The notes beneath the pieces are model-generated. The model saw only the letters and a program-made list of their open reading frames with translations, made no database searches and was not told the origin of the DNA. From NCBI RefSeq assembly GCF_001651865.1, contig NZ_LPUX01000060.1, positions 62,001-126,000 of the forward strand: a stretch of DNA of 64,000 nt, given 5' to 3'. Within the stretch, counting starts at the first letter, position 1. The number at the start of each line of letters is the position of its first letter. This DNA comes from Sinorhizobium glycinis. Lineage in GTDB: Bacteria > Pseudomonadota > Alphaproteobacteria > Rhizobiales > Rhizobiaceae. This document shows, in pieces, positions 30,708-42,173 of this stretch. Made by a program: the position numbers and the translations under genes.

Positions 30708-31238
30708 TCAACGGCCGAGGGCGGCGGCGATATCGGCCCTGATAAGCTCCGCCAGCTCCTTGGCGGCGCGATTCTCGGCGTCGCGAACCGCGCGAACCTT
30801 GGCGAATTCCTGTTCCGGGAAATCGGCCAGCGCGACCGCCGAGCGGTAGCCCGCCTTCACCGTCTCGCCCGTCGCCGTCCTCGTCAGGTTGTAGTCCGCC
30901 TTGACGACGATGCGGCCCGCGCCCGCCCGGTCCTCCGCCTCGTCGTAAAGCACACCCATCGTGCGGTGCGTGACGTTCAGGGCGAGATGATATTGCGGGT
31001 TGACGGGCTCGCCCTGGCCGCCCGCGGCCAGGAAGATCAGCGTATTGCGCACTTCCTGCTCGACGCGGTCGTCCGCTTCCGAGATCTCGATGGAGCCAAG
31101 CGCCGCAGAGGTCGCGCCGGTCGGGCCGTCCGAATAGAGCGGGCGGACCTGGCAGCCCGCCAGTGTCGTCAGCAGCAATGTACCGGCAAGCATGCTGAAG
31201 GACCGGAGACGAAGGCCAGCTTTCTCAGACGACGACAT
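30708..31238 (-). CDS. lptE: LPS-assembly lipoprotein LptE
   Basis: A 176-residue outer-membrane lipoprotein that plugs LptD for lipopolysaccharide insertion. A lipoprotein signal is visible ([16 protein letters not shown], lipobox LAGC, Cys about residue 29), followed by QVRPLYSDG. The C-terminal [22 protein letters not shown] is characteristic of the alphaproteobacterial group. The ATG at 31238 overlaps the end of leuS by 14 bases. The conserved leuS-lptE-holA order supports the call. Confidence 0.88.
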   Translation of the reverse strand: MSSSEKAGLRLRSFSMLAGTLLLTTLAGCQVRPLYSDGPTGATSAALGSIEISEADDRVEQEVRNTLIFLAAGGQGEPVNPQYHLALNVTHRTMGVLYDEAEDRAGAGRIVVKADYNLTRTATGETVKAGYRSAVALADFPEQEFAKVRAVRDAENRAAKELAELIRADIAAALGR

Positions 31239-33855
31239 TGACGATCCTTTGGGGCACGACGATGATTTTTCTCGGGCTGCCGCCGTTGAGCGCCGCCTGG
31301 ACGGCGTCAAGAGCGAGGACGGCGCTTTCGATCGCACTCTGATCTGCGTCGCGCGCGATTGTCAAATCGGCGCGCTTCTTGCCGTTGATCTGCACCGGCA
31401 AGGTGATTTCGTTCTCGACGACGAGCGCCGGGTCGAAGGCCGGCCACGGTCTCTCGGAGATGAGACCCTCCCCGCCGATCTCTCGCCAGCATTCCTCCGC
31501 GAGGTGCGGCATCATCGGCGCGATCAGGTCGATCAGGATCGCCGTGGCGTCCTTTACCGCAGCGGTGACGGTCCGGTCCGCCTTGCCGGCGGCGACCTGC
31601 GTCAGCGGCGCGGCGAGCACGTTGACGAGTTCGTAGATCCGCGCCACCGCCTTGTTGAAGGCGAGCTTGTCGTAGTCGGACTCGACGGCGCGGAGCGTGC
31701 GATGGGCAGCCTGCGATATCGCCAGCGCCTCGCCTTCCTTAGCCGGCGAAGCTTCCGCGCGGCGCAGGCTTTCGGCAGCCTCGCCGACGAGCCGCCAGAC
31801 GCGCTGGACAAAGCGGTGGGCGCCCTCGACGCCGGCTTCCGACCAGATGACGTCGCGGTCCGGTGGCGAATCGGACAGTACGAAGAAACGCGCCGTGTCG
31901 GCGCCATAGGAGCCAATGATGTCGTCCGGATCGACGACGTTCTTCTTCGACTTCGACATTTTCTCGATCGAGCCGATGGCGATTTCCTCGCCGGTCTCGA
32001 GCAGGAGGGCGCGGCGGCGGCCGTCGATCTCCTCAATGCGGACCTCTGCAGGCGTGATCCATTCGCGCTGCGCGCCTTCGCCGCGGCTATAGGTCTCGTG
32101 TACCACCATGCCCTGCGTGAACAGCCCCTTGAAAGGCTCGTCCAGCGCCACGTGGCCGGTCGCCTTCATGGCCCGGGTGAAGAAGCGCGAATAGAGCAGA
32201 TGCAGGATCGCGTGCTCGATGCCGCCAATATACTGGTCCACCGGCAGCCAATGGTTGGCAGCCTTCGGATCGGTCGGCTTGTCCTCCCAGGGCGCGGTGA
32301 AGCGCGCGAAGTACCAGGAGGAATCGACGAAGGTGTCCATCGTGTCGGTTTCCCGACGCGCGTCCTTGCCGCATTCGGGGCAGGCGACGTGCCGCCAGGT
32401 CGGATGCCGGTCGAGCGGATTGCCCGGCTTGTCGAATGTCACGTCCGCCGGCAGGGTGACGGGCAGATCGGCCTTCGGCACCGGAACGACGCCGCAGTCC
32501 TCGCAATGGATCACCGGGATCGGGCAGCCCCAATAGCGCTGCCTGGAGATACCCCAGTCGCGCAGGCGGAAATTCACCTTGCGTTCGGCCCGCGGCGCAC
32601 CGTTCAGAGTTTCCTTCTCGAGCTTCGAGGCGACCGTCTCGAAGGCCTCTTCCGTCGAAAGCCCGTCGAGGAAGCCCGAATTGATCATCACGCCGTCGCC
32701 GACATAGGCCTCGTCGCCGATCGTGAAGCTTGCGGCATCGGCATCCTTCGGCATCACCACCGGCACGACCGGCAGACCGTATTTGCGGGCAAAATCCAAG
32801 TCGCGCTGGTCGCCCGAGGGGCAGCCGAAGATGGCGCCCGTGCCGTAGTCCATCAGCACGAAATTGGCGACATAGACGGGCAGTTCCCAACTCGGATCGA
32901 ACGGGTGCCTGGCGCGAATGCCGGTGTCGATGCCCTTCTTTTCGGCGGTTTCGAGCGCGGCGAGCGAGGTCCCGGCACGACGGCACTCCTCGCAGAAGGC
33001 GTCGATCGCCGCATCTTTGGCGGCGGCTTCCCTGGCGAGCGGATGGTCGGCCGAGATCGCCAGGAAGGATGCACCGAACAGCGTGTCGGGACGCGTCGTA
33101 TAGACGGTCAGTTCCCTCGTCTCGCCGGGAACCGTCGCCGGATCGAGGTCCCACCGGAGAGCCAGGCCCTCGGAGCGGCCGATCCAGTTCTTCTGCATCA
33201 GCCGCACCTTTTCCGGCCACTGATCCAGACTGTCGAGCGCGTCGAGCAGCTCCTGGCTGAAATCGGTGATGCGGAAGAACCATTGTGTCAGCTCGCGCTG
33301 CTCGACCAGCGCACCGGAGCGCCAGCCGCGACCGTCGATCACCTGCTCGTTGGCGAGCACGGTGTTGTCGACCGGGTCCCAATTGACCTTCGATTGCCGG
33401 CGATAGACCAGGCCTTTTTCCAGGAAATCGAGGAACAGGTGCTGCTGACGCTGGTAGTAGGCCGGATCGCAGGTGGCGAACTCGCGGCTCCAGTCGAGCG
33501 ACAGACCCATCACCTTGAGCTGCGCCTTCATCGCGGCAATGTTCTGGTACGTCCAGCCGGCCGGATGCACGCCTCGTTCCATCGCGGCATTCTCGGCGGG
33601 CATGCCGAAAGCGTCCCAGCCCATCGGATGCAGCACGTTGAAGCCGCGGGCGCGCTTGTAGCGGGCGACGACGTCGCCCATCGTATAGTTCCGCACGTGC
33701 CCCATGTGGATCCGCCCGGACGGATAGGGGAACATCTCGAGCACGTAGTATTTTTCGCGCGGATCGTCGTTCTTCGTTTCGAAGACCTTGCCCGCGTCCC
33801 ATTCCTGCTGCCAACGCGGTTCGGCATCACGCGGATTATATCGTTCGGTAGCCAT
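31225..33855 (-). CDS. leuS: Leucyl-tRNA synthetase
   Basis: An 876-residue class I aminoacyl-tRNA synthetase. The HIGH motif appears as [16 protein letters not shown]. The CP1 editing domain lies in the middle, with [12 protein letters not shown] and the zinc-like [10 protein letters not shown] and CPECGKD pairs. The signature [14 protein letters not shown] is near residue 640. The ATG at 33855 (MATERYNP) follows CAGAGAC; an upstream open extension is not conserved. Length is normal for bacterial LeuRS. Confidence 0.98.
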   Translation of the reverse strand: MATERYNPRDAEPRWQQEWDAGKVFETKNDDPREKYYVLEMFPYPSGRIHMGHVRNYTMGDVVARYKRARGFNVLHPMGWDAFGMPAENAAMERGVHPAGWTYQNIAAMKAQLKVMGLSLDWSREFATCDPAYYQRQQHLFLDFLEKGLVYRRQSKVNWDPVDNTVLANEQVIDGRGWRSGALVEQRELTQWFFRITDFSQELLDALDSLDQWPEKVRLMQKNWIGRSEGLALRWDLDPATVPGETRELTVYTTRPDTLFGASFLAISADHPLAREAAAKDAAIDAFCEECRRAGTSLAALETAEKKGIDTGIRARHPFDPSWELPVYVANFVLMDYGTGAIFGCPSGDQRDLDFARKYGLPVVPVVMPKDADAASFTIGDEAYVGDGVMINSGFLDGLSTEEAFETVASKLEKETLNGAPRAERKVNFRLRDWGISRQRYWGCPIPVIHCEDCGVVPVPKADLPVTLPADVTFDKPGNPLDRHPTWRHVACPECGKDARRETDTMDTFVDSSWYFARFTAPWEDKPTDPKAANHWLPVDQYIGGIEHAILHLLYSRFFTRAMKATGHVALDEPFKGLFTQGMVVHETYSRGEGAQREWITPAEVRIEEIDGRRRALLLETGEEIAIGSIEKMSKSKKNVVDPDDIIGSYGADTARFFVLSDSPPDRDVIWSEAGVEGAHRFVQRVWRLVGEAAESLRRAEASPAKEGEALAISQAAHRTLRAVESDYDKLAFNKAVARIYELVNVLAAPLTQVAAGKADRTVTAAVKDATAILIDLIAPMMPHLAEECWREIGGEGLISERPWPAFDPALVVENEITLPVQINGKKRADLTIARDADQSAIESAVLALDAVQAALNGGSPRKIIVVPQRIVNVVV

Positions 33856-34066
33856 GTCTCTGTCGATGTTCCGGAAATCTTGCGGCGCCCGAAGCGCCCT
33901 CGTAATAGCTGGCCTGACCTTCATCACGAAACCGCCTGACCGTCAAGTTTTGACGGCCCGGGCGCCTGCACTTTGGCATATTCGGTCGCTGTCCGGGTTG
34001 CCGGGCTTGGCAAGCGTCGCAAGTTTCACTAATCCGCTGGTGTCTCGATACGGCAAGGAGCGCAGA

Positions 34067-34726
34067 ATGGACGTAAAGGATCGGCTGAGCGACGTCCTGA
34101 GCCGGATTCGCGTGAGCGAAAAGGCGGCGAAGCGGGCTGAAGGCGCCGTCACGCTCGTCGCCGTCTCGAAGACCTTCGATGCGGAGGCGATCGGGCCGGT
34201 CATCGCTGCCGGCCAGCGGGTCTTCGGCGAAAACCGGGTCCAGGAAGCGCAAGGCAAATGGCCGGAGCTCAAGCGCGAGACTCCTGATGTCGAGTTGCAT
34301 CTGATCGGTCCGCTGCAGTCCAACAAGGCGGCCGATGCCGTCGCGCTCTTCGATGTGATCGAAACGATCGATCGCGAGAAGATCGCCCGCGCCGTCGCCG
34401 CCGAGATGGAGCGCCAGGGCCGCAGACCCCGCCTCTACGTGCAGGTCAATACCGGCCTCGAACCGCAAAAAGCCGGGATAGCGCCGGAAGACACTGTTGC
34501 CTTCGTCGATCTCTGCCGCCTGGAACTCGGCCTCGATGTCGAAGGGCTGATGTGCATCCCGCCCGTCGATGAGAATCCCGGTCCGCATTTCGCCTTGCTT
34601 GCGAAGCTTGCGGCCAAGTGCGGTCTCACCAAGCTCTCCATGGGCATGTCCGGCGATTTCGAAACGGCCATTGTCTTCGGCGCGACCAGCGTCCGGGTCG
34701 GATCGGCGATCTTCGGCGCGCGGTGA
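34067..34726 (+). CDS. yggS: YggS-family PLP-binding protein
   Basis: A 219-residue single-domain pyridoxal-phosphate protein (COG0325) that maintains free PLP and affects amino acid levels; no catalytic reaction is established. VTLVAVSKTF carries the PLP lysine near residue 35. FGENRVQEAQGKW, LHLIGPLQSNKA and LSMGMSGDFETAI are the family blocks. The ATG at 34067 has AAGGAG upstream. It diverges from leuS and precedes prpE. Confidence 0.95.
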   Translation: MDVKDRLSDVLSRIRVSEKAAKRAEGAVTLVAVSKTFDAEAIGPVIAAGQRVFGENRVQEAQGKWPELKRETPDVELHLIGPLQSNKAADAVALFDVIETIDREKIARAVAAEMERQGRRPRLYVQVNTGLEPQKAGIAPEDTVAFVDLCRLELGLDVEGLMCIPPVDENPGPHFALLAKLAAKCGLTKLSMGMSGDFETAIVFGATSVRVGSAIFGAR

Positions 34727-34872
34727 TCGGCGGCACGGGAGACCGGAAGCGGCTGTTGCACATCCGCCCCATTACGCTTTCGTCGGGCTTCATATTTGCC
34801 TCCGCAGGCCTATCCTTCTCAGCCGAGGAGCCGGGCTGAACAGCTCGGCGAGGTCAGTGGAGGAGAACGGAG

Positions 34873-36780
34873 ATGGCGAGCCGCTATTCCGAAGTGTATG
34901 CCGCATGGAAAGCCGATCCGAGAGGCTTCTGGTCCGAGGCCGCAGAGGCGATCGACTGGTTCGAAAGGCCCCGCCGCATTTTTGACGCCGAGCTCGGAAC
35001 CTACGGGCACTGGTTTCCTGATGGCGTAACCAACACCTGTTACAATTGCCTCGACCGCCACGTCGACGCAGGACGCGGTGAACAGACGGCGTTCATCTAC
35101 GATAGTCCCGTCACCGGCAGGACCGAAAGGATCACCTATGCGGCGCTGCTCGCCGACGTGAAGGCGATGGCTGCGGTCTATGGCAAGCTCGGCATCGGCA
35201 AGGGCGACCGGATCGTCATTTATATGCCGATGATCCCTGAAGCGGCGATCGCCATGCTGGCGGCGGCCCGCATCGGCGCGGTGCATTCGGTGGTCTTCGG
35301 CGGCTTTGCCGCCAACGAGCTCGCCGTCCGCATCGACGATTGCCAGGCCGAGCTCGTCGTCTCGGCAAGTTGCGGGCTGGAGCCGGGGCGCAGCGTCGCC
35401 TACAAGCCGCTGCTCGACCAGGCGATCGAGATCGCCAACAACAAGCCCGCCCATTGCCTGATCTTCCAGCGCGACATGCTTTCCGCTGATATGGTGCCCG
35501 GCCGCGATATCGACTTCGCCGACGCCCTGGCCGCGGCCAAGCAGGCCGGCGAGGAAGCGCCCTGTGCCGGGGTGGCTTCCACCGATCCGCTCTATGTCCT
35601 CTACACCTCCGGAACCACCGGCCAGCCGAAGGGCGTCGTGCGCGACAATGGCGGTCACATGGTCGCGTTGAAATGGTCGATGGAGAATTTCTTTGGCGTC
35701 CAGCCCGGCGAGGTCTTCTGGGCGGCATCCGACATCGGCTGGGTCGTCGGGCATTCCTACATCGTCTACGGGCCGCTCCTCAACGGCAGCACCTCGATCC
35801 TCTTCGAAGGCAAGCCGGTCGGCACGCCCGATCCCGGCACCTATTGGCGCATCATCGCCGAGCATGGGGTCGCCGTGATGTTCACCGCCCCGACGGCACT
35901 CAGGGCGATCCGCAAGGAGGATCCGGAAGCCTCCCACGTGGCGCGTCATGACCTGTCGCGCTTCCGGGCGCTCTATCTCGCCGGCGAACGCGCCGATCCC
36001 GACACGATCCGCTGGGCCGAGCGGGCCCTCGGCGTGCCGGTCATCGATCACTGGTGGCAGACGGAAACCGGCTGGCCGGTTGCCGGCAATCCGCTCGGCC
36101 TCGGCCTGCTGCCGGTCAAGTACGGATCGCCAGCCGTTCCCCTCCCCGGCTATGACGTGCAGGTCGTCGACGATGCCGGTCATCCGGTCGAGCCCGGGAC
36201 GCTCGGCAATGTGGTGGTCAAGCTGCCGCTTCCGCCCGGCTGCCTGCCGACGCTCTGGAAGGCCGACGACCGCTTCCGCGCGGCCTATCTCGAGGAATTT
36301 CCCGGCTACTACAAGACGGCCGACGCCGGCTATATCGACGAGGACGGCTATGTCTTCATCATGGCTCGCACCGACGACATCATCAATGTCGCAGGTCACC
36401 GGCTTTCGACCGGGTCCATGGAGGAGGTCTGCGCCAGCCATCCGGACGTCGCGGAATGCGCGGTGATCGGCATCGCCGATCCGCTGAAGGGGCAGATTCC
36501 GGCCGGCTTCCTGGTGATCAACTCGAATGTTTCACGGGAAACATTGGAGATCGAGAACGAAGTCGTCGCCCTCGTGCGCGAGCGCATCGGCCCGGTCGCC
36601 GCGTTCCGAACCGCGATCTGCGTCAAGCGGCTGCCGAAGACCCGGTCCGGCAAGATCCTGCGGGCGACTATCCAGAAGATCGCCGACCGCCAGCCCTGGA
36701 AGATGCCGGCGACAATCGACGACCCGGCGATCCTCGATGAAATCACCGAGGCGCTGCACGCCCGGGGTATCGGGACTTAA
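34873..36780 (+). CDS. prpE: Propionate-CoA ligase
   Basis: A 635-residue acyl-adenylating enzyme activating propionate. The AMP site is YTSGTTGQPKGVVRD. DHWWQTETGWPVAGNPLG is the PrpE-type acyl-binding segment, and KTRSGKILR is the catalytic-lysine motif near residue 595. A degenerate parS site lies in codons for NVSRET near residue 556. The ATG at 34873 has GGAGGAG upstream. Compared with acs at 39512, the GWP motif favours propionate, though overlap is possible. Confidence 0.88.
   Translation: MASRYSEVYAAWKADPRGFWSEAAEAIDWFERPRRIFDAELGTYGHWFPDGVTNTCYNCLDRHVDAGRGEQTAFIYDSPVTGRTERITYAALLADVKAMAAVYGKLGIGKGDRIVIYMPMIPEAAIAMLAAARIGAVHSVVFGGFAANELAVRIDDCQAELVVSASCGLEPGRSVAYKPLLDQAIEIANNKPAHCLIFQRDMLSADMVPGRDIDFADALAAAKQAGEEAPCAGVASTDPLYVLYTSGTTGQPKGVVRDNGGHMVALKWSMENFFGVQPGEVFWAASDIGWVVGHSYIVYGPLLNGSTSILFEGKPVGTPDPGTYWRIIAEHGVAVMFTAPTALRAIRKEDPEASHVARHDLSRFRALYLAGERADPDTIRWAERALGVPVIDHWWQTETGWPVAGNPLGLGLLPVKYGSPAVPLPGYDVQVVDDAGHPVEPGTLGNVVVKLPLPPGCLPTLWKADDRFRAAYLEEFPGYYKTADAGYIDEDGYVFIMARTDDIINVAGHRLSTGSMEEVCASHPDVAECAVIGIADPLKGQIPAGFLVINSNVSRETLEIENEVVALVRERIGPVAAFRTAICVKRLPKTRSGKILRATIQKIADRQPWKMPATIDDPAILDEITEALHARGIGT
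36528..36543. promoter_or_regulatory. Degenerate parS-like site inside prpE
   Basis: TGTTTCACGGGAAACA differs from consensus by one base in the CACGTG core. It is read as Val-Ser-Arg-Glu-Thr. Core changes often weaken ParB binding, so function is uncertain. Confidence 0.5.
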
Positions 36781-36804
36781 GCAACCGTTTCAAACGGATC
36801 ACCG

Positions 36805-36908
36805 GCCCCTCATCCGGCCTGCCGGCCACCTTCTCCCCGCAAGCGGGGCGAAGGGGACACGCCGCGGCCTTTGAGTCCCCTCTCCCCGTTTTTTCCGAGG
36901 AGAGGGGC
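36805..36908. repeat. RIME element between prpE and the LysR gene
   Basis: Contains CCCCTCATCCGGCCTGCCGG, the CTTCTCCCCGC / GCGGGGCGAAG hairpin, and an altered second hairpin ending in GAGGAGAGGGG, between two convergent genes. Confidence 0.78.
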
Positions 36909-36931
36909 GAACCTGCAGACGTTGCGACAAT

Positions 36932-37807
36932 CTACAATTCCGATGCCGGGTCCACCACTCCCGTGAACCACGCGCAGAAGGCAGAAACCGCCTTCTGCCG
37001 GGACGCCCTGCTGATCAGGAAATAACCCTCCTCTTCGAGAACTGCGATCTCCGAAAGCACAATCAGGTCGCCGTTGGCGATCTCCCGTCGGCATACTTCC
37101 ACCGGACAGAGCGCCACGCCGTGGCCGGCGATCGCCGCGGTCGCGAGCAGGTTGAAGTCCTGAAAGACCGGGCCCCTCGCTGCAGTCGTTTGCAGGCCGG
37201 CCCTGGCGAACCATGTTTGCCAATGGGCGGTCGTCTCGTCGTGCAGAAGGTCCGCGTTGGCGATGCGTTCAGCGTCGCCGAGCCGACCCTTGCGCTCCAG
37301 GTAGCGCGGGCTGGCGACCGGCCGGTTGACGCGTGAAAAGAGCCGCTCGCAGAGGACTCCGTCAGACATGTCGGCGCCAAGCGTGATCAGCACGTCGCAG
37401 CCGGTTTCGCGCAGACGCTGCGCCGCGATGGCGTAGACCACCTTGACCGTGACATCGGTCTGGCCTGCAAGGAAGTCGCCGAGCGCCGGGATCAGCCATC
37501 GGGTGGCGATCGAGGGAATGCAGGCGACGGTGATTTCCGACTTGGTCCTGAGCTTCAGGGATTCCACTTCGGCGGCAATGCGCTCGAAGCTGGCAGACAG
37601 AGCCTCGGCGAGCCGTTCGGCCTCGGGTGCAAGGCGAACGCCGCGCTTTTCGCGCCGGAACAGCGGTCGGCCAAACCATTCCTCCAATTGCCGGATCTGA
37701 TGGCTGACGGCGGCATGGGTGACGTGCAATTCGTCGGCGGCGCGGGAAAAGCTCGCAAGGCGGGCGGCGGCTTCGAAGACCCGCAGGGCGCCCAAGGGGG
37801 GCATCAT
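36932..37807 (-). CDS. LysR-family regulator (GcvA type)
   Basis: A 291-residue transcription factor. Residues 5-63 form the LysR helix-turn-helix (LGALRVFEAAARLASFSRAADELHVTHAAVSHQIRQLEEWFGRPLF, shown here in part by its key helix SRAADELHVTHAAVSHQI). Residues about 90-285 form the periplasmic-binding-like effector domain. The start is one of two ATGs at 37807/37804, preceded by GAGGAG. It faces away from the ectC-like gene with a shared 138-base promoter region, so it probably controls that gene. The effector is unknown. Confidence 0.88.
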   Translation of the reverse strand: MMPPLGALRVFEAAARLASFSRAADELHVTHAAVSHQIRQLEEWFGRPLFRREKRGVRLAPEAERLAEALSASFERIAAEVESLKLRTKSEITVACIPSIATRWLIPALGDFLAGQTDVTVKVVYAIAAQRLRETGCDVLITLGADMSDGVLCERLFSRVNRPVASPRYLERKGRLGDAERIANADLLHDETTAHWQTWFARAGLQTTAARGPVFQDFNLLATAAIAGHGVALCPVEVCRREIANGDLIVLSEIAVLEEEGYFLISRASRQKAVSAFCAWFTGVVDPASEL

Positions 37808-37843
37808 ATGTAAGTTCTCCTCAACAATCCGGTAAGGAATCAT

Positions 37844-37858
37844 CGTTTGTAGGAAACG
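37844..37858. promoter_or_regulatory. Candidate operator between LysR gene and ectC
   Basis: CGTTT and AAACG arms flank a 5-base spacer (GTAGG). It lies between the two divergent starts, nearer the LysR gene. LysR sites are often short dyads of this kind, but the match is weak. Confidence 0.3.
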
Positions 37859-37945
37859 GAAATCAAGCAAATAAACGCTTCAGTCGCAATCGGCCTGGAG
37901 CCGCATCGCCCATTCTGTCAAATTTTCTTACATGAGGAGAACGCC

Positions 37946-38332
37946 ATGTTCGTGCGCAGCCTGCAGGATATCGAAACCACCGACCACTTCGTCGAGTGGG
38001 GCAGCGGAACCAGCCACCGACTGCTGACGGAAAGGGACGGCATGGGCTTCACCGTCTGCCATACGGTTGTGCGGGCCAACAGCGTGTCGCTGCTTCAATA
38101 CCGCAACCATCTCGAAGCCTGCTATTGCATCGCCGGCGAAGGCGAGGTCGAGGACATGGACGGCAATGTCTTCCCGATCCGCCAGGGCGACATCTATGTG
38201 CTCGACAAGCATGACAGGCACTATCTGCGTGGCGGCCGCGACAAGGACCTGGTTCTCGTCAGCGTCTTCAATCCACCGCTCAAGGGCACCGAACGCCACA
38301 ACCTGAATGATTCGTCGGGCTCGGCCTATTGA
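37946..38332 (+). CDS. ectC: Ectoine synthase-like protein (orphan EctC)
   Basis: A 128-residue cupin of the EctC family, which cyclises N-acetyl-diaminobutyrate to ectoine. Residues aligned with the iron ligands are present: Glu57 (LEACYCI), Tyr84 ([14 protein letters not shown]) and His92. Thr40, Tyr52 and His55 also match family positions. Ser106 replaces the Cys common before the FNPP motif, and the usual HDEDG end is changed ([12 protein letters not shown]). There is no ectA, ectB, ask or ectD nearby. Orphan ectC genes are known; activity on ectoine precursors or another substrate is undecided. Confidence 0.8.
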   Translation: MFVRSLQDIETTDHFVEWGSGTSHRLLTERDGMGFTVCHTVVRANSVSLLQYRNHLEACYCIAGEGEVEDMDGNVFPIRQGDIYVLDKHDRHYLRGGRDKDLVLVSVFNPPLKGTERHNLNDSSGSAY

Positions 38333-38343
38333 GAGGGGGTATT

Positions 38344-38440
38344 GCCCCTCATCCGCCTGCCGGCACCTTCTCCCCGCAAGCGGGGCGAAGGGGACTCGCG
38401 ATGCCCTCTTAGTTCCCTTTCCCGGCATGCGGGGTCCCTT
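38344..38440. repeat. RIME element after the ectC-like gene
   Basis: CCCCTCATCCGCCTGCCGGC with the CTTCTCCCCGC / GCGGGGCGAAG hairpin; the second module is degraded. It lies between ectC and the terminator shared with trcR. Confidence 0.75.
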
Positions 38441-38459
38441 GCGTGAGACATAGCCAACA

Positions 38460-38489
38460 AAAAACCCGGATCACAAAATCCGGGTTTTT
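38460..38489 (-). terminator. Intrinsic terminator of trcR (bidirectional)
   Basis: AAAAACCCGGAT (38460-38471) pairs with ATCCGGGTTTTT (38478-38489) around a 6-base loop. A-rich and T-rich flanks allow termination from both sides: trcR on minus and ectC on plus. Confidence 0.88.
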
Positions 38490-38511
38490 GAGTCTCTCGG
38501 CGAGAAAGCGA

Positions 38512-39213
38512 TCAGTAATTGTCGTCCTCGTCTTCGTCCTTGCGGTCCGACTTCAGCGACTTGAGCTTGGCGAAGACGGCGTCGGCGTCGATTTCCTTCT
38601 CCTCTTCGCGCTCGAAGCTGTAGTCGAGCTTTTCGGTTTCCCGTGCCGCTTCGAGCGTCGCGCCGACCTCCGCTGCGGTCGGCAGCGGGCGGCCCTTGGC
38701 GGCGCGCTCGACTTCGAGGTCGAGGTCGATTTGCGAGCAGAGGCCGAGGGTGACCGGATCCATCGGCGTCAGGTTGGCGGAGTTCCAATGGGTGCGCTCG
38801 CGAATCTGCTCGATCGTCGACTTCGTCGTGCCGACGAGCCGCGAGATCTGCGCGTCCTTCAGTTCCGGATGGTTGCGGACCAGCCAGAGAATCGCGTTCG
38901 GGCGGTCCTGACGCTTGGAAACCGGCGTGTAGCGCGGCCCCTTGCGCTTCGAATCCGGAACGCGGACTTTCGGTTCGGAAAGCTTGAGCTTGTGGTTCGG
39001 ATTTGCCTCGCCGCGGGCGATCTCGTCGCGCGAAAGCTGACCGGTGGCAATCGGGTCGAGGCCCTTGATGCCCTGCGCCGATTCACCGTCGGCAATCGCT
39101 TTGACTTCGAGCGGGTGCAGCTTGCAAAACTGCGCGATCTGGTCGAACGACAGCGCGGTGTTGTCAACGAGCCAGACGGCCGTTGCCTTGGGCATAAGCA
39201 ATTGCTGAGCCAT
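38512..39213 (-). CDS. trcR: TrcR-family cell-cycle transcriptional regulator
   Basis: A 233-residue protein of the DUF1013/TrcR family, found in Alphaproteobacteria and described in Caulobacter as an RNA-polymerase-associated regulator. The N-terminal MAQQLLMPKATAVWLVDNTALSFDQIAQFC and the central WLVRNHPELKDAQISRLVGTTKSTIEQIRERTHWN helix-turn-helix-like region are conserved; only short parts are given here as guides. The C-terminal tail is acidic (DEDEDD). It is divergent from acs. The function in rhizobia is by analogy. Confidence 0.88.
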   Translation of the reverse strand: MAQQLLMPKATAVWLVDNTALSFDQIAQFCKLHPLEVKAIADGESAQGIKGLDPIATGQLSRDEIARGEANPNHKLKLSEPKVRVPDSKRKGPRYTPVSKRQDRPNAILWLVRNHPELKDAQISRLVGTTKSTIEQIRERTHWNSANLTPMDPVTLGLCSQIDLDLEVERAAKGRPLPTAAEVGATLEAARETEKLDYSFEREEEKEIDADAVFAKLKSLKSDRKDEDEDDNY

Positions 39214-39511
39214 GGATATAGTCCTTTTGTCCGTCCGCGCCGGTGTCGCGGGCCGTGGAGTCTACCACTGATTTCCGGGAATTGAGCGTTCTATATCGTT
39301 GTTGTCTCGAAATTGCAATTCTTCACTTCCGAATGTGCTTTTGTCTAATTGCGGCCGGGTTTCGACCTGCTATGACTCTTCCAAAGGGCGGTGGAGTGCC
39401 CCCGAGAGCGGTGCGCACCCGCTCCAACATTCGGAACCGATCGTGGTGATGTCCGGGCGGATTCGACCCACAATCACCGTGATCCAGGCAGAAATGCACA
39501 GGGAGGAAAAT

Positions 39512-41461
<1,950 letters not shown>

Positions 41462-41503
41462 GGTTGGATTTAGGGGTATGAGGGCGCGAAGGCGCTACGA
41501 AAC

Positions 41504-41630
41504 CCCCCTCATCCGGCCTGCCGGCCACCTTCTCCCCGCACGCGGGGCGAAGGAGACTCGCGGCACGCCCCCGAGTCCCCCTCTCCCCGCGTGCGGGGAG
41601 AGGGCTAGGGTAAGGGCTAGGGCGAGGGGC
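41504..41630. repeat. RIME element after acs
   Basis: A full bipartite copy, with CTTCTCCCCGC / GCGGGGCGAAG and CCCTCTCCCCGC / GCGGGGAGAGGG hairpins, ending in repeated AGGG(T/C) units. It lies between convergent acs and the SDHAF4-like gene. Confidence 0.8.
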
Positions 41631-41721
41631 GATCGCCAGCGGCATTGGACGCGAAATGTTCAGCCGAGCACCACCGATTCGCCCCCGAAACGATTGGTCG
41701 CTGGTATCGACGTAATCCCTC

Positions 41722-41922
41722 TCAGAAATCGATCGCCCGGCCTTTGATCTCCCAGTCGCCGAAACGGGCAGGGTCGAGGCCGCCGCGACCGCCGAATTCC
41801 TCCGGCATCGCCGCCTGCTCCTCGGCGTGCCGTCTCTCCTCCGCCTCCTTCAGGGCGCGAAGTGCTGCCGGCGGCAGCGACCGTTTCGGACGATCGGGCG
41901 AATTGTCGTTGTCGTTCTGCAT
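41722..41922 (-). CDS. DUF1674/SDHAF4-like small protein
   Basis: A 66-residue protein. Its C-terminal half has the DUF1674 signature: EEFGGRGGLDPARFGDWEIKGRAIDF (given by its ends EEFGGRGG and GRAIDF), as in the eukaryotic succinate dehydrogenase assembly factor 4 and bacterial relatives. The N-terminal part is rich in charged residues. The ATG at 41922 is at the boundary of the conserved region; the longer upstream frame runs into a repeat and a parS site and is not likely coding. sdh genes are not in the window. Confidence 0.8.
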   Translation of the reverse strand: MQNDNDNSPDRPKRSLPPAALRALKEAEERRHAEEQAAMPEEFGGRGGLDPARFGDWEIKGRAIDF

Positions 41923-42004
41923 GAGACGGCTGGGTTCCCTGGCATATTGAAGAGCGGGGCCTTGATCCCCATCATATAAGTCGCTTCCGCCGAAGCGGGA
42001 ACCC

Positions 42005-42020
42005 TGATTCACGTGAAACG
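42005..42020. promoter_or_regulatory. parS-like ParB site upstream of htpX
   Basis: TGATTCACGTGAAACG has two differences from the 16-base consensus but keeps the full TTCACGTGAAAC core. It is intergenic, about 22 kb from the putative oriC. Confidence 0.75.
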
Positions 42021-42081
42021 TTTGAGGAGAGATCGGGGACACCTGATTCGGTCCTGGCTTCGCCATCGGACGGAAGCGACC

Positions 42082-42151
42082 GACAGCGCCGTGCGTCTTG
42101 TCAGACGTACAAGGGTCGCTGTAGCACTTCGAATTGCTGCAGGAACATGCA
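42082..42151 (-). repeat. Two-hairpin dispersed repeat, copy 4 (shortened)
   Basis: An inverse copy of the element at 4221, keeping CAGCGCCGTGCGTCTTG, GTAGCACTTC and the CATGCA end but lacking the outer arm of the first hairpin. It ends 23 bases upstream of htpX. Confidence 0.65.
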
Positions 42152-42173
42152 GTAGAATGCCTGGAGCTCATTC

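Noticed and set aside
31192..33939. A 915-codon plus-strand frame opposite leuS
   Set aside because: Same antisense shadow effect in high-GC DNA; LeuRS motifs on the other strand are unambiguous.
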